From NCBI GenBank assembly GCA_964371615.1, contig CAYJMS010000003.1:558001-622000 (forward strand): DNA of 64,000 nucleotides. The letters run 5' to 3'. This stretch comes from SpSt-333 sp964371615 (GTDB taxonomy: Bacteria > Bacteroidota > Ignavibacteria > UBA10030 > UBA8401). Position numbers and translations under genes: made by a program. The notes under the pieces are model-generated. The model saw nothing but the letters and a program-made list of their open reading frames with translations, did no database searches and had not been told where the DNA came from. Of this stretch, positions 42,627 through 51,800 are shown piece by piece. Position 1 is the first letter of the stretch. Each line of letters begins with the position of its first letter.

Positions 42627-44294
42627 ATGAGAACGTTGTTTGCCTACTGTGCAGTTTTTGTTTCATTGCTTTCAATTACAAACGCCCAGGATCCATGGAA
42701 TCTGGTCTGGCGTATGACCGACGTTCCGTATCTCACGCGCGATGCCATTACAGAAATGGGAATGGTCAAGGCGGGCTTCGATACGGACAACGACGGATGG
42801 GGAGAATTCATCTGTACGTGGACCGATCTTGATACCAATGCAATTTTGATGTATGAAGCAACTGCCAATAATACGTATGAGTTGGTATGGTCGTGGGTCT
42901 ATCCTATTCCGGCTGCAACGTATGCAAGTTTCGTCGTCGGCGATCTGAATAACAACGGAATACCGGAAATCATCACCACGCTTCCGTCATCCGTTGGAAC
43001 AGATGTGAATCCGCCCCGACTGTGGGTGTTTGAATGGAACGGCGTCACCGGAGAGAATAAATACGGGAATTTCAACGCAGGGGCAGGAACATACGATCCT
43101 TCCGCTTCGTGGAATTTTGATTTGCCGGATAGTTATGATTTCCGTCCGTACAGTTTGACGGTTGAGGATATCGACAAGGACACCGTCAACGAACTCATTG
43201 TCGGCGTGCGTCAATCCACCCCCACGTCCACCCGCGAGATTTATGTGGTCTCCGTGGTAGGAGATTTTTCCGGCTTTGTCATCTTCAGTGTGGAATGGAG
43301 CTTCAAACAGACGTTCGGCGGTTCCCTCTATAACGTCACCACAGGCGATCTGGACAACGACGGCAACAGGGAGATCTATGCATTTGTGTGGGATCTGTTC
43401 ACCATGCGGATATTTGAGTGCACCGGAGATAAACAATACACCGAAGTGTTCTCCGTGGATCAACTTTTCAGTGCGGAGGGAATCGACTACGGCGCACTGG
43501 ATGCGGTCCGAATTGCGGATGCCAACAAAGACGGTATTAATGAAATGTATATAGCAACGACAGAACCCGACAATAAGATCTTCATGGTCACCGGTATGTC
43601 GGACATCAGTCAAATGGATTCGACCGATATCACACTTCTCTATACCATACCGGTGACGTCCGGAGGGAAATTCCGATCGATGTATGTTGCGGATCCAGAC
43701 CGTGACGGTAATGTCGATCTGATGATCGGCGGGGAATCGAACGGTCAGATTTTTTCTCTTGAATATAAAGGAACGGGCAATCCGGCGGATTCATCGAGCT
43801 GGGAACACCGCGTACTCTACGATGCATTTGTCGAAAGCGGACTCTCCACGATTTCGCCGCGATTCTTTTACGGATCGCCGGCGGACGACATGGACAAGGA
43901 CGGCAACGATGAATATGTCTTTGTCAACTACAGTCCCGACTACGGCACCTGGCCGGATGATGTGCCGGTGCGAATTATTGAAATCGATCGCGCGACGGGA
44001 GTCAGGAACAATGATATTACCGTTCCGCAGGGCATCATGCTGGTTCAGAATTACCCGAACCCATTCAATCCGACGACGACCATTGCATGCACCGTTCCCG
44101 TCAGCGGAAAAGCAACGCTCACGGTATATAATGAATTAGGCCAAGTAGTCGCCACACTGTTCGACGGCGTTATGGAAGCAGGGAAGATTCATCGTACTCC
44201 ATTCGATGCATCGCGACTTGCCGGCGGCGTCTATTTCGCGCGTCTGACCTCCGGAGGCCAATCGCACATGCGAAAGCTGGTGTTGGTGAAATAA
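42627..44294 (+). CDS. FG-GAP/VCBS-type repeat protein with T9SS sorting domain
   Basis: 555 residues; AGGAGAGGGG upstream of the ATG. Signal MRTLFAYCAVFVSLLSITNAQ. The body has repeated acidic motifs of FG-GAP/VCBS type (DTDNDGWGEF, DLNNNGIPEI, DIDKDTVNELIVG, DLDNDGNREIY, DANKDGINEMY, DPDRDGNVDLMIGG, DMDKDGNDEYVFV), which bind calcium in beta-propellers. The last about 80 residues are a T9SS sorting domain (VQNYPNPFNPTTTIACTVP ... GGVYFARL). Probably cell-surface or secreted, role unknown. A bidirectional terminator follows. Confidence 0.93.
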   Translation: MRTLFAYCAVFVSLLSITNAQDPWNLVWRMTDVPYLTRDAITEMGMVKAGFDTDNDGWGEFICTWTDLDTNAILMYEATANNTYELVWSWVYPIPAATYASFVVGDLNNNGIPEIITTLPSSVGTDVNPPRLWVFEWNGVTGENKYGNFNAGAGTYDPSASWNFDLPDSYDFRPYSLTVEDIDKDTVNELIVGVRQSTPTSTREIYVVSVVGDFSGFVIFSVEWSFKQTFGGSLYNVTTGDLDNDGNREIYAFVWDLFTMRIFECTGDKQYTEVFSVDQLFSAEGIDYGALDAVRIADANKDGINEMYIATTEPDNKIFMVTGMSDISQMDSTDITLLYTIPVTSGGKFRSMYVADPDRDGNVDLMIGGESNGQIFSLEYKGTGNPADSSSWEHRVLYDAFVESGLSTISPRFFYGSPADDMDKDGNDEYVFVNYSPDYGTWPDDVPVRIIEIDRATGVRNNDITVPQGIMLVQNYPNPFNPTTTIACTVPVSGKATLTVYNELGQVVATLFDGVMEAGKIHRTPFDASRLAGGVYFARLTSGGQSHMRKLVLVK

Positions 44295-44328
44295 TACTGC
44301 TGTTGATAATCTGTCCCAATGCATGAAT

Positions 44329-44359
44329 AAAAAACCCGATCACTTTGATCGGGTTTTTT
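44329..44359. terminator. Bidirectional terminator
   Basis: AAAAAACCCGATCA / TGATCGGGTTTTTT with a CTT loop, T-runs in both directions, between the T9SS gene ending at 44294 and the convergent regulator gene ending at 44381. Confidence 0.93.
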
Positions 44360-44380
44360 ATTCCGCACTATTCTCAGTAA

Positions 44381-45745
44381 TCATTTCGCCGTGAGGTGTG
44401 GAAGCAGCCTGTCGATCTTACTGTTGAGGGTCGTTCGCGGAATCTGCAGTAACCGAGCAGCGTCGGTGATGTTGTTATTGCACTGTTTCAACGCCCATTC
44501 AATCATCATCGTCTCTTTGCTCTGAATATAATCCTCCAATGATCCGTACATCGACAGATCGTCGCCGCCGAACGCTTTTCCCCGCGCCGAGAGACTCAGG
44601 TCGAGCACCGAGAGGTCGATTTGTCCGCTGAAGGAGAGAGCAATCATCCGTTCGACGATGTTCTCGAGTTCGCGCACATTGCCCGGCCAGTGGTAGGACT
44701 GCAATTTGTCGAAGATCTCGCTTGTCAGAAGCATGATCTTGTCTTCCGCCCGATGCTTTCTGAAAAAATGCTCCACCAGCAGAGGAATGTCTTCCTTCCG
44801 CTCCCTGAGGGGCGGAATTTTGAGCGGGACAATATTCAACCGGTAATAAAGATCTTCGCGGAATGTTTTATTCTCCACTTTCTTTTTCAGATCGATCTTG
44901 GTCGCACAGATAATGCGCACATCGATGCTGGTGCTCCGGCTTCCGCCGACATGCGTCAGTTCCCGTTCCTGGATTACACGCAGCAGTTTCACCTGCACGT
45001 TCAACGGAAAATCGTCGATATCGTCGATGAAAAGCGTCCCTTTGTCGGCCCGTTCGAAGTATCCGATGTGCTGTTTAATCGCGCCGGTAAACGCCCCCTT
45101 CTCATGTCCGAAGAGTTCGCTTTCCAATATGCTTTCGGGAATGCTGGAGACGCTGACGGTCACAAAGTTCCCGCTGCTTCTGGGGCTTACTTTGTGCAAT
45201 GCCCTCGCCACGAGTTCTTTGCCGGTACCGCTTTCGCCTTCGATCAGGACCGTGGAATCGTTCTGCGAGATCTGATTGATGGTCTGCACCAGTCTCATCA
45301 TCGGTGCCGACACCCCGATAATGGATTTGTTTTCCAGTGCATCGAGTTTGTTCTTCAGCTGCACATTTTCCGTCAGTACGCTGTTCAGCTGGTTGATGTT
45401 CCGGAGTATGGAGATGAGTTTTTCGGGTGAGAACGGCTTGGTTAGATAGTCATACGCACCGAGTTTCAGGGATTCAATAGCCGTATCGACGCTGGCATAC
45501 GCGGTAATAAGAATAACTTTGCATGACGGATTGACCGACATGATGGTGGAGAGCACCTCGATGCCGTTCAGTTTGGGAAGACGGAGGTCCGTAATTACTA
45601 CATCGGGACTCTTCGACCGGAACACCTCTAATCCTTCTTCGCCATCTTCCGCTGAATAAACTTCGTACCCTTCCGTTTCCAGAATATCCGCCAGCGATTT
45701 TCGGGTGATCTTTTCGTCTTCAATAATCAACAATTTAGTTTTCAT
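44381..45745 (-). CDS. NtrC-family sigma-54-dependent response regulator
   Basis: 454 residues from the ATG at 45745; the frame stays open upstream but there it overlaps the kinase gene. Receiver domain 1-120 with DVVITDLRLPKLNG (phospho-Asp near 53), AAA+ domain with GESGTGKELVARALH near 165 and the sigma-54 contact loop GAFTGA in GHEKGAFTGAIKQ, Walker B GTLFIDDIDDFP, and a C-terminal Fis-type HTH (NITDAARLLQIPRTTLNSKI). Its start overlaps the kinase stop by 11 bases. It should activate sigma-54 promoters, and one candidate lies at 48331, just beyond the first gene of this operon. Confidence 0.96.
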   Translation of the reverse strand: MKTKLLIIEDEKITRKSLADILETEGYEVYSAEDGEEGLEVFRSKSPDVVITDLRLPKLNGIEVLSTIMSVNPSCKVILITAYASVDTAIESLKLGAYDYLTKPFSPEKLISILRNINQLNSVLTENVQLKNKLDALENKSIIGVSAPMMRLVQTINQISQNDSTVLIEGESGTGKELVARALHKVSPRSSGNFVTVSVSSIPESILESELFGHEKGAFTGAIKQHIGYFERADKGTLFIDDIDDFPLNVQVKLLRVIQERELTHVGGSRSTSIDVRIICATKIDLKKKVENKTFREDLYYRLNIVPLKIPPLRERKEDIPLLVEHFFRKHRAEDKIMLLTSEIFDKLQSYHWPGNVRELENIVERMIALSFSGQIDLSVLDLSLSARGKAFGGDDLSMYGSLEDYIQSKETMMIEWALKQCNNNITDAARLLQIPRTTLNSKIDRLLPHLTAK

Positions 45746-47195
45746 GGCCGACCGGTAATATGATTCTAAACACCGTTTCGATATTTTTCGTACTTCGGAC
45801 ATCAATCCGGCCACCGTGCGATTCGACAATACCCATGCAGACCGACAAACCCAATCCGGTGCCGATGCCGACATCCTTTGTGGTGTAAAACGGATCAAAA
45901 ATCTTTTTAAGATCTTCGGGCGCAATGCCGGAGCCGGTATCGCGGATCTCCATAAACACATGACCGTCGTCCTGATCGCCGGTGGTGATGGTAATCGACC
46001 CGTTCCGGTCGATGGCATCGGAACTGTTCAGGATCAGATTCATCACCACTTCCTGGAACAGGTGAAAGTCGATGCGCACTTCGCGCATGGTGTCCGCCAG
46101 ATGCACCTGAACGTCGATCTGCTTCTCCTTTAAACGAAGCTCAAACAAATTGATCACCTTATGGATCGCATCGTTGATATTGATGAGGTGTTCCGATGTG
46201 GACTGCTGCCGAGCAAATCCGAGCATTTTCTTTACAACCGTTTCGATATCGTCGATTCCTTCGTTAATCAATTGCAGATATTCCTTTGTGCGCTTTGTGT
46301 CGTTCGGATTTTGGTTGATCGCATAGATGCACGATTTGATTCCGTTCAGGGGATTGTTGACCTGATGGGCGATACCCGATGCCAGGCGTCCGATGGATGC
46401 GAGTTTTTCGGCCTGGTACACCTGCTTTTGCGCCTGCTGCAATTCCTGTTTTGAAGCATCCAGGCGCTGTTTTAACAACGTAAAGTGCTGATAGAAAAAT
46501 CCGATTTCATCCTGCTGCTGGGGCAGTCCGACCATTCGGTCGGTCGTAAAATCGATTGAATCGATTGCCCGGACCAGCGTTTCGATCGATGAGGTCATCC
46601 GGTAGATGAGAATATACAATATGATCAGCACAACCGATGTGATAATGACGGTTGCCGACAACAAAAGAAAAAAGACGGTACGAATTTCGTCGCGGATGAT
46701 CTGCGCGTCGAATCCGATCTCTGCCACGCCCCAGTGCGTGCCGGAAAACACCAGCGGCTGCCGAACCTCCATGGTCCAGCCAAATTGCGGGTCATCAAAA
46801 ATCCGGACCTGGCGAGACCAGTCATCCGTGGATGAAGCGGTGATGGGCTGCGACGGATCATACTGCGAATCGCCGGAAATCTGGATAATCGACGTTCCCT
46901 GCTTGTCGAAGATCGCGACATAATTCACGTCGCCGAGCCGCATGACAAAATTTTCGACGTATGTCTCAAGAATATTTTCATTCTTGTACATCGATGTTTC
47001 TTCGTAAATCATTGCATCGATAACGGTGACGGCAAAGGTGCGCGAGATAGAGACCGCATTCTCGGATTTATTCTGGATGATCATCTCCCTCCATTTAAAG
47101 AGGAGCACGAACGAGATGATCAACATCAGCAGTATGATGACAGTACCGGTAACGAAGAGAATTCTTGTTCGTAAGCTTGAGCGGATGTTGAGCAT
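45735..47195 (-). CDS. Membrane sensor histidine kinase
   Basis: 486 residues from the ATG at 47195 (MLNIRSSLRTRILFVTG). Two membrane segments (about 15-35 and 175-198) flank a periplasmic sensor domain of about 140 residues; HAMP-like linker; HisKA-type H in LASGIAHQVNNPLNG near residue 285; HATPase with GTGLGLSVCMGIVESHGG near 445. The start lies 7 bases after the stop of a membrane-anchored PhnD-like binding protein, which suggests that protein presents the ligand to the kinase (inference). The NtrC-type partner gene overlaps the end. Confidence 0.95.
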   Translation of the reverse strand: MLNIRSSLRTRILFVTGTVIILLMLIISFVLLFKWREMIIQNKSENAVSISRTFAVTVIDAMIYEETSMYKNENILETYVENFVMRLGDVNYVAIFDKQGTSIIQISGDSQYDPSQPITASSTDDWSRQVRIFDDPQFGWTMEVRQPLVFSGTHWGVAEIGFDAQIIRDEIRTVFFLLLSATVIITSVVLIILYILIYRMTSSIETLVRAIDSIDFTTDRMVGLPQQQDEIGFFYQHFTLLKQRLDASKQELQQAQKQVYQAEKLASIGRLASGIAHQVNNPLNGIKSCIYAINQNPNDTKRTKEYLQLINEGIDDIETVVKKMLGFARQQSTSEHLININDAIHKVINLFELRLKEKQIDVQVHLADTMREVRIDFHLFQEVVMNLILNSSDAIDRNGSITITTGDQDDGHVFMEIRDTGSGIAPEDLKKIFDPFYTTKDVGIGTGLGLSVCMGIVESHGGRIDVRSTKNIETVFRIILPVGHEN

Positions 47196-47202
47196 AATTG
47201 TC

Positions 47203-48123
47203 CTATTCTCTGCCGCTGCGAATAGCGCGTACCGCGTCGTAATCCTTATCATCCGCTTCGACGAAACCGTAGATAAATTCATTATCCCAGCCGCGGGTAA
47301 TCGTCTCCCGATCAATGTCCCCATGGCCGATTTCCAACAGCACCGATTTTATTGCCGCGACGATTTTCGGATCGTGGTCCCGGGCAACCACAATAGGGGA
47401 GGAAGGGAATGGATCGGAGTACAACAGAATCCGGATATTCCTGTTCCGGATTTTTTTGATCAGATATTCGCGGGTAACGCCGGCATCGAATCGGTCGTTT
47501 AAAACATTTTGAATGACGCTCTGGTGATGCGGAAAATTGACGATCTCGGCCAGATCATCAGTGCGCATGTTATTCTTGGTGAATTCGTTTTCCAACAACC
47601 AATTGGCGGAGTACGATTCTTTCGAGGGAAGGGCAAGCCGTTTCTTTTTCAAATCGTTGATGCTGTAGATATTCTTGGCGGCGTTCGTAAACAACACCGA
47701 ACGGGAAAACGGCTCGAACGAATTGTTCAACGGTTTCAGAATCGGAATGACGCCGTGTTCTTTCCTCGCTTTAATATAGACATATGATCCGAGGAACGCA
47801 GCGGCAACCTCCTTGGTCAACAGCAGCTGTACTGCCTGATTATAATCGTTGCACAACCGCAATTCGAACCGGTACGGCGTTTTTGACGACAGGTAATCCA
47901 GCATCGGTTGATATCCGCCGTAAATGATATTGGGTGGATACCGGGAGATGACGCTGATGTACACGATCTGCTTATGAACGTTTGCCGTATCGATCACCGC
48001 CTCATTTCCTTTCATTACCACGATCCCCTCTATATCCATCGTGTATTCGTAGAAAAAGTATGTAAAGACGGTCGTTACGATTGCCAGAAGAATTATTCCG
48101 GTAATGACTGATTGTTTTGTCAT
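47203..48123 (-). CDS. Membrane-anchored PhnD-like phosphate/phosphonate-binding protein
   Basis: 306 residues. Residues 5-25 are a hydrophobic anchor without a lipobox; the remainder is a type 2 periplasmic-binding fold of the PhnD/phosphite family: PPNIIYGGYQPMLDYLSSKTPYRFELRL, LTKEVAAAFLGSYVYIKARKEHG, SINDLKKKRLALPSKESYSANWLLE, HHQSVIQNVLNDRFDAGVT. Binding proteins of ABC importers are usually soluble or lipidated and next to PhnC/PhnE; none is present here, and the next two genes are a sensor kinase and a response regulator. It probably serves as a sensor subunit rather than for transport. Confidence 0.9.
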   Translation of the reverse strand: MTKQSVITGIILLAIVTTVFTYFFYEYTMDIEGIVVMKGNEAVIDTANVHKQIVYISVISRYPPNIIYGGYQPMLDYLSSKTPYRFELRLCNDYNQAVQLLLTKEVAAAFLGSYVYIKARKEHGVIPILKPLNNSFEPFSRSVLFTNAAKNIYSINDLKKKRLALPSKESYSANWLLENEFTKNNMRTDDLAEIVNFPHHQSVIQNVLNDRFDAGVTREYLIKKIRNRNIRILLYSDPFPSSPIVVARDHDPKIVAAIKSVLLEIGHGDIDRETITRGWDNEFIYGFVEADDKDYDAVRAIRSGRE

Positions 48124-48232
48124 GTCGATTGATTAAATGGTTCGTTGTCACCGGAAATGATATAAAAACCGTTCCAAACCGATTCGGTCAATATTAAATC
48201 AAATCACGTTCATTTTCCAAAGATTGACAACG

Positions 48233-48253
48233 ATGACGACGAAAAATCGTCAT
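48233..48253. promoter_or_regulatory. Dyad, candidate binding site for the NtrC-type regulator
   Basis: ATGACGA, seven bases, TCGTCAT: perfect inverted repeat in the divergent intergenic region, about 100-115 bases upstream of the expected sigma-54 start. A further half-site TCGTCAC lies at about 48266-48272. Confidence 0.6.
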
Positions 48254-48330
48254 AGCGACCATTCTTCGTCACTTAAAGATACCACTTTATTCCAATAGTA
48301 TCCTCACAATTAAAAAATCGCTGTTTTTGG

Positions 48331-48346
48331 TGGCATACAATTTGTC
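48331..48346 (+). promoter_or_regulatory. Candidate sigma-54 promoter of the phosphate locus
   Basis: TGGCATACAATTTGTC against the consensus TGGCAC-N5-TTGCW: -24 element intact except one base, -12 element TTGT instead of TTGC, correct GG-N10-G spacing. Transcription would start near 48357, upstream of the ATG at 48391. Confidence 0.6.
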
Positions 48347-48390
48347 ATCAATAGACAAGGAAACCACCATTATTGACAAAAGGAGCCCCT

Positions 48391-48975
48391 ATGCAAGAAA
48401 TCGTCCCCCGTTGGGAATGGCGAACATTTACCAACGATCTCAAACAAGCTGAGGTGAATATCCGCCGGCATCCGGAAGGAAAAGTGCGCGAGAGTTCGGA
48501 AGTGTACATCCTCTCAGAAGTCAGCATGGATAATACCAAAGTGCGCGACGGCTTAATGGATATCAAAACATTACAGCAGGTGAACGAAGAACGGCTCGAA
48601 CTCTGGCTGCCGATCATGAAGGGACAATTTCCGCTTCCGGTCGCCGAAATAGAAAAAGTATTCAAGTGTTTCCGGGTGAGCGTGCCGAAATTCCAACGCG
48701 ATCAGTACACGTTTGAACAGTACCTGGACGAAGTAATAACGCCGTCAAAATTATTGAAGGCGGTCAATGTCCATAAAAAGCGAACCGGATTTACGATCAA
48801 CAATTGCATCGTCGAGATCGCCGACGTCACCGTCGGAGAGAAGAAAGTCAAAACGGCAGCGGTGGAGATGGAAGATCCCGCCATGGTGATCGCAACGGTG
48901 CGGGAATTAGGACTCGACAGTTTTCCAAACATCAACTACCTCCGCGGATTAAAGAACCTCGCCGGAATGAAATAA
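48391..48975 (+). CDS. CYTH/TTM-like protein (divergent)
   Basis: 194 residues from the ATG at 48391 (AGGAG upstream). Alternating-strand motifs VPRWEWRTF, SSEVYILS, DGLMDIKTL, ERLELWLPIMK, NCIVEIADVTV, KTAAVEMED are arranged as in the triphosphate tunnel fold, but the first ExExK motif is degenerate (PRWEWRTF). It is followed 11 bases later by a clear CYTH protein. I think it is a divergent triphosphatase-fold protein, possibly the partner of the next gene in a heteromeric enzyme or a polyphosphate sensor; the assignment is tentative. Confidence 0.68.
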   Translation: MQEIVPRWEWRTFTNDLKQAEVNIRRHPEGKVRESSEVYILSEVSMDNTKVRDGLMDIKTLQQVNEERLELWLPIMKGQFPLPVAEIEKVFKCFRVSVPKFQRDQYTFEQYLDEVITPSKLLKAVNVHKKRTGFTINNCIVEIADVTVGEKKVKTAAVEMEDPAMVIATVRELGLDSFPNINYLRGLKNLAGMK

Positions 48976-48986
48976 GGAGAAACGCA

Positions 48987-49454
48987 ATGGGAAAAGAGAT
49001 CGAACGAAAATTTCTGGTGAAGGGTGACTTCAAACCGTTTATCAGCAAGCAGACGCGGATTGTTCAGGGATATCTTTCATCGGTGCCCGAACGGACTGTG
49101 CGTGTCCGCATCAAAGGAGATAAAGGATTTCTCACGATTAAAGGGATCGGCAACGATTCCGGCGCCAGCCGGTTTGAGTGGGAGAAAGAAATTCCGATCC
49201 ACGAGACCGAAAACCTGTTGAAAATCTGCGAACCGGGAGTGGTCGACAAGACCCGGTTTTTGGTGAAGGCCGGCACCCATACTTTTGAAGTGGATGAATT
49301 CTACGGAGAAAACAATGGACTGGTGATTGCCGAAGTAGAACTGGCCACCGAAACGGAAGCGTTTGAGAAACCGTCGTGGCTGGGCCAGGAGGTAACCGGC
49401 GACACGAAATATTACAATTCGATGCTGATGAAACATCCCTTTACGAAATGGTGA
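48987..49454 (+). CDS. CYTH-domain triphosphatase
   Basis: 155 residues from the ATG at 48987 (AAGGAGA upstream). The ExExK signature is E4-I-E6-R-K8, followed by YLSSVPERTVRVRIKGDKGFLTIKG, EWEKEIP, DKTRFLV and VAEVEL-type strands, all the charged residues of a triphosphate tunnel metalloenzyme. Bacterial members hydrolyse tripolyphosphate or nucleoside triphosphates, with metal cofactors. In this operon, beside phosphate carriers, tripolyphosphate or polyphosphate as substrate is plausible. Adenylate cyclase activity of the class IV type is less likely at this length. Confidence 0.92.
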   Translation: MGKEIERKFLVKGDFKPFISKQTRIVQGYLSSVPERTVRVRIKGDKGFLTIKGIGNDSGASRFEWEKEIPIHETENLLKICEPGVVDKTRFLVKAGTHTFEVDEFYGENNGLVIAEVELATETEAFEKPSWLGQEVTGDTKYYNSMLMKHPFTKW

Positions 49455-49502
49455 TCGCTCCGGCGGTACCGGAACGATTCGCCCACATTCATTGAGATCG
49501 CT

Positions 49503-51098
49503 ATGAACACTTTCGACCCATTGGATATGCATCACTACCGCATCGAGCGGCTCCCCAAACGCGAAAAAGGACCGCTCGAAAAGTGGCTTGCCGTTTCCGG
49601 TCCCTTTCTCGCCATAGCGGCGTTTCTCCTCTTTGCGTTTGTTATCAAACTTCCGTTTCTGTACGACATTCAGGCAACGGATATTGTGACGGCAGCGGCA
49701 AAGCAAGCGTATCAAAAAATCGGTCCGGAACAGTTTATACGTAACAATGAGTTCATGCTCGCCATCTTTGTTTCGTCGATTATCCTGTGGATGACCCAGG
49801 CAATCCCGAATTACCTGACTTCGCTGATGCTCATCATAAGTCTGGTGCTGACCGGCGTGCTGTCCGAAAAGACCGCTTATGCACAGCTCGGGCATCCGAT
49901 CATGTGGCTGAACATCATGTCGTTTGTTCTTGCCAGTATGTTGGTGATGACCGGACTGGCAAAACGTTTTGCGCTTTGGTTGATCTTGCGGTTCGGAAAA
50001 AATGCCAGCACCATCTTTCTAAGTTTTATCGTTATCAACATGATCCTTTCGGCATTTATCTCTGCCACAACGGCAAAAGCGGCGATTCTCCTTCCGATCT
50101 TTATGGTGATCGCCGCGATCTACGGTGCACAGGGTGGGAAGAATCGGAACAATTTCGGCAGAAGCATTGTGCTGCAAAACCTCCTGTGCATCAATCTCGG
50201 TGCGGGCGCTTTTGTGACCGGATCAGGAGCAAATTTGCTCGCCGTGGCAATTATCGGCGGTGCGATCGGCGGGAACATTTACTTCGCGGAATGGATGACG
50301 GCGATGTTCCCCTTTATGCTCACGATGATGTTGATCGGGTATATCGTCGCCATGAAAATATTTTTTCCTCTCTCGCCGGAAGAGCGCCTTCCTCACATTG
50401 AAGGAGGCATGGAACGTCTCCGGCAGGAGTATGCGAAACTCGGCCCGATGTCGAGACTCGAAATTAAATCGGCCGTCATTTTCATCGTTATTCTCGGCAT
50501 GTGGGCAACGGACAGCATTCACGGTATCAGTCCGACGGCAGTGGCGTTTGTCGGAGCGATTGTTGCGCTCCTGCCTCGCTACGGCATTGTGCAATGGAAC
50601 GACGTGGACATTCCCTGGCATCTGATGCTGTTTTCCGCCGGCGCCTACACGCTCGGAGCGGGACTGGATGCCACCGATCTTCCGTCGATCAGCGTTAATG
50701 CCTTCTTCGACCATCTCGGTATCGGCGCAACGACGCCGTTCTGGGTGCTGTATTTGTCGCTCACCGCTCTGATGATATTCAGTGCGCTTCTGTTTCAGTC
50801 CAAGACAATGCGGGCGATGATTTTCATCCCGATTGCGATCGGTGTGGCAAACCGGTTTGGCTTTGAAGTCATCAGCCTTGCGCTGCCGGTGGCGTTCATG
50901 ATCGAACATGTCTATGTTCTGCCGTTCAACAGCAAGCCGGCGGCATTGTTGTACGAGACCGACCAATACAGTCTTGCGGACTCGTTTACGTACGGCCTGA
51001 CGATGATGGTGATTGCATGGTTCTTTATCATCGTTGCCGGCGAAACCTGGTTCCGGTATCTCGGCATCACGCCGAACGGAGTGTTCGGATTGTTTTAG
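49503..51098 (+). CDS. SLC13/DASS-family anion:sodium symporter
   Basis: 531 residues with about twelve to thirteen hydrophobic segments after a polar N-terminus of about 25 residues. DASS signatures: LRFGKNASTIFLSFIVINMILSAFISATTAKAAIL near residue 165 (SNT-type motif as SATTA) and GAGAFVTGSGANLLAVAIIGG near 235; a second SxT-like motif lies near the end. The family carries dicarboxylates, sulfate or, in some branches, phosphate. The neighbours (DUF47, PiT, OprP-like porin) suggest phosphate or an organic acid released with it, but substrate is inferred only. Confidence 0.9.
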   Translation: MNTFDPLDMHHYRIERLPKREKGPLEKWLAVSGPFLAIAAFLLFAFVIKLPFLYDIQATDIVTAAAKQAYQKIGPEQFIRNNEFMLAIFVSSIILWMTQAIPNYLTSLMLIISLVLTGVLSEKTAYAQLGHPIMWLNIMSFVLASMLVMTGLAKRFALWLILRFGKNASTIFLSFIVINMILSAFISATTAKAAILLPIFMVIAAIYGAQGGKNRNNFGRSIVLQNLLCINLGAGAFVTGSGANLLAVAIIGGAIGGNIYFAEWMTAMFPFMLTMMLIGYIVAMKIFFPLSPEERLPHIEGGMERLRQEYAKLGPMSRLEIKSAVIFIVILGMWATDSIHGISPTAVAFVGAIVALLPRYGIVQWNDVDIPWHLMLFSAGAYTLGAGLDATDLPSISVNAFFDHLGIGATTPFWVLYLSLTALMIFSALLFQSKTMRAMIFIPIAIGVANRFGFEVISLALPVAFMIEHVYVLPFNSKPAALLYETDQYSLADSFTYGLTMMVIAWFFIIVAGETWFRYLGITPNGVFGLF

Positions 51099-51152
51099 CG
51101 AAACGGCTATCGTGCATGTGCAGCGGCGTTTAACAGTACAAGAAAAGAGGAT

Positions 51153-51800
51153 ATGATGTCACTATTTTTCAAAAAAACAAAAGAGCTGGAGATCGAGATC
51201 GATGAATACCTCGATCTGGTGATCAAAGGGGGACTGATTTTCAAACTGGGAATCAAATGTTATTTGGATAATCAAAACGAATCATTCGAAGGGCATCTCA
51301 AGGACCTGCGAAAGATCGAAGAACGTGCCGACGAACTGCGCCGGAACATCGAGATCAAACTGTATTCCCGTACGCTTATTCCCGAAGCGAGGGGAGATGT
51401 GCTCGGCCTGCTCGAAAGTTGCGATAAGGTGTTGAACATCACCACCGAGAACCTTCTTGAGTTCTCCGTCGAGATTCCGACAATCACGCCGTCGCTGAAG
51501 CAGGGATTTCTGGACCTTGCCGAAAGCTCCGCCGCTTGTTTGGAGTATACCGTGAGCGGCATCCGTGCATACTTTAAAAACATCGACATGGTGCGTGACC
51601 ATGTGGCGAAGGTACAATTTTTCCGGAAAGAAGCGAACAAGAATGCCGAACGGATCAAACGCACAATCTTCCGTTCAAAAGCGGAATTAAGCCAGAAGAT
51701 CCACATCCGCTACTTTACGTACCATATTGAACGGATCGCGGAACAATCGGAAGATGTCTGTGACCGGCTATCCATTGCCATTGTGAAACGATTCGAATGA
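51153..51800 (+). CDS. DUF47 (PhoU-like) protein
   Basis: 215 residues, all helical, of the DUF47/TIGR00153 family, PhoU-like cytoplasmic regulators or chaperones of Pit phosphate transporters. Recognised from FFKKTKELEIEIDEYLD, EERADELRRNIEIKLYSRTLIPEARGDVLGLLESCDKVLN (metal-binding E/D pattern) and IERIAEQSEDVCDRL at the end. The last four bases overlap the PiT transporter start (ATGA), the usual pairing, so the two proteins surely act together. Confidence 0.94.
   Translation: MMSLFFKKTKELEIEIDEYLDLVIKGGLIFKLGIKCYLDNQNESFEGHLKDLRKIEERADELRRNIEIKLYSRTLIPEARGDVLGLLESCDKVLNITTENLLEFSVEIPTITPSLKQGFLDLAESSAACLEYTVSGIRAYFKNIDMVRDHVAKVQFFRKEANKNAERIKRTIFRSKAELSQKIHIRYFTYHIERIAEQSEDVCDRLSIAIVKRFE

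Noticed and set aside
45746..46018. Earlier start for the NtrC-type regulator
   Set aside because: Would overlap the kinase ATPase domain codons; the receiver domain starts at the ATG at 45745.
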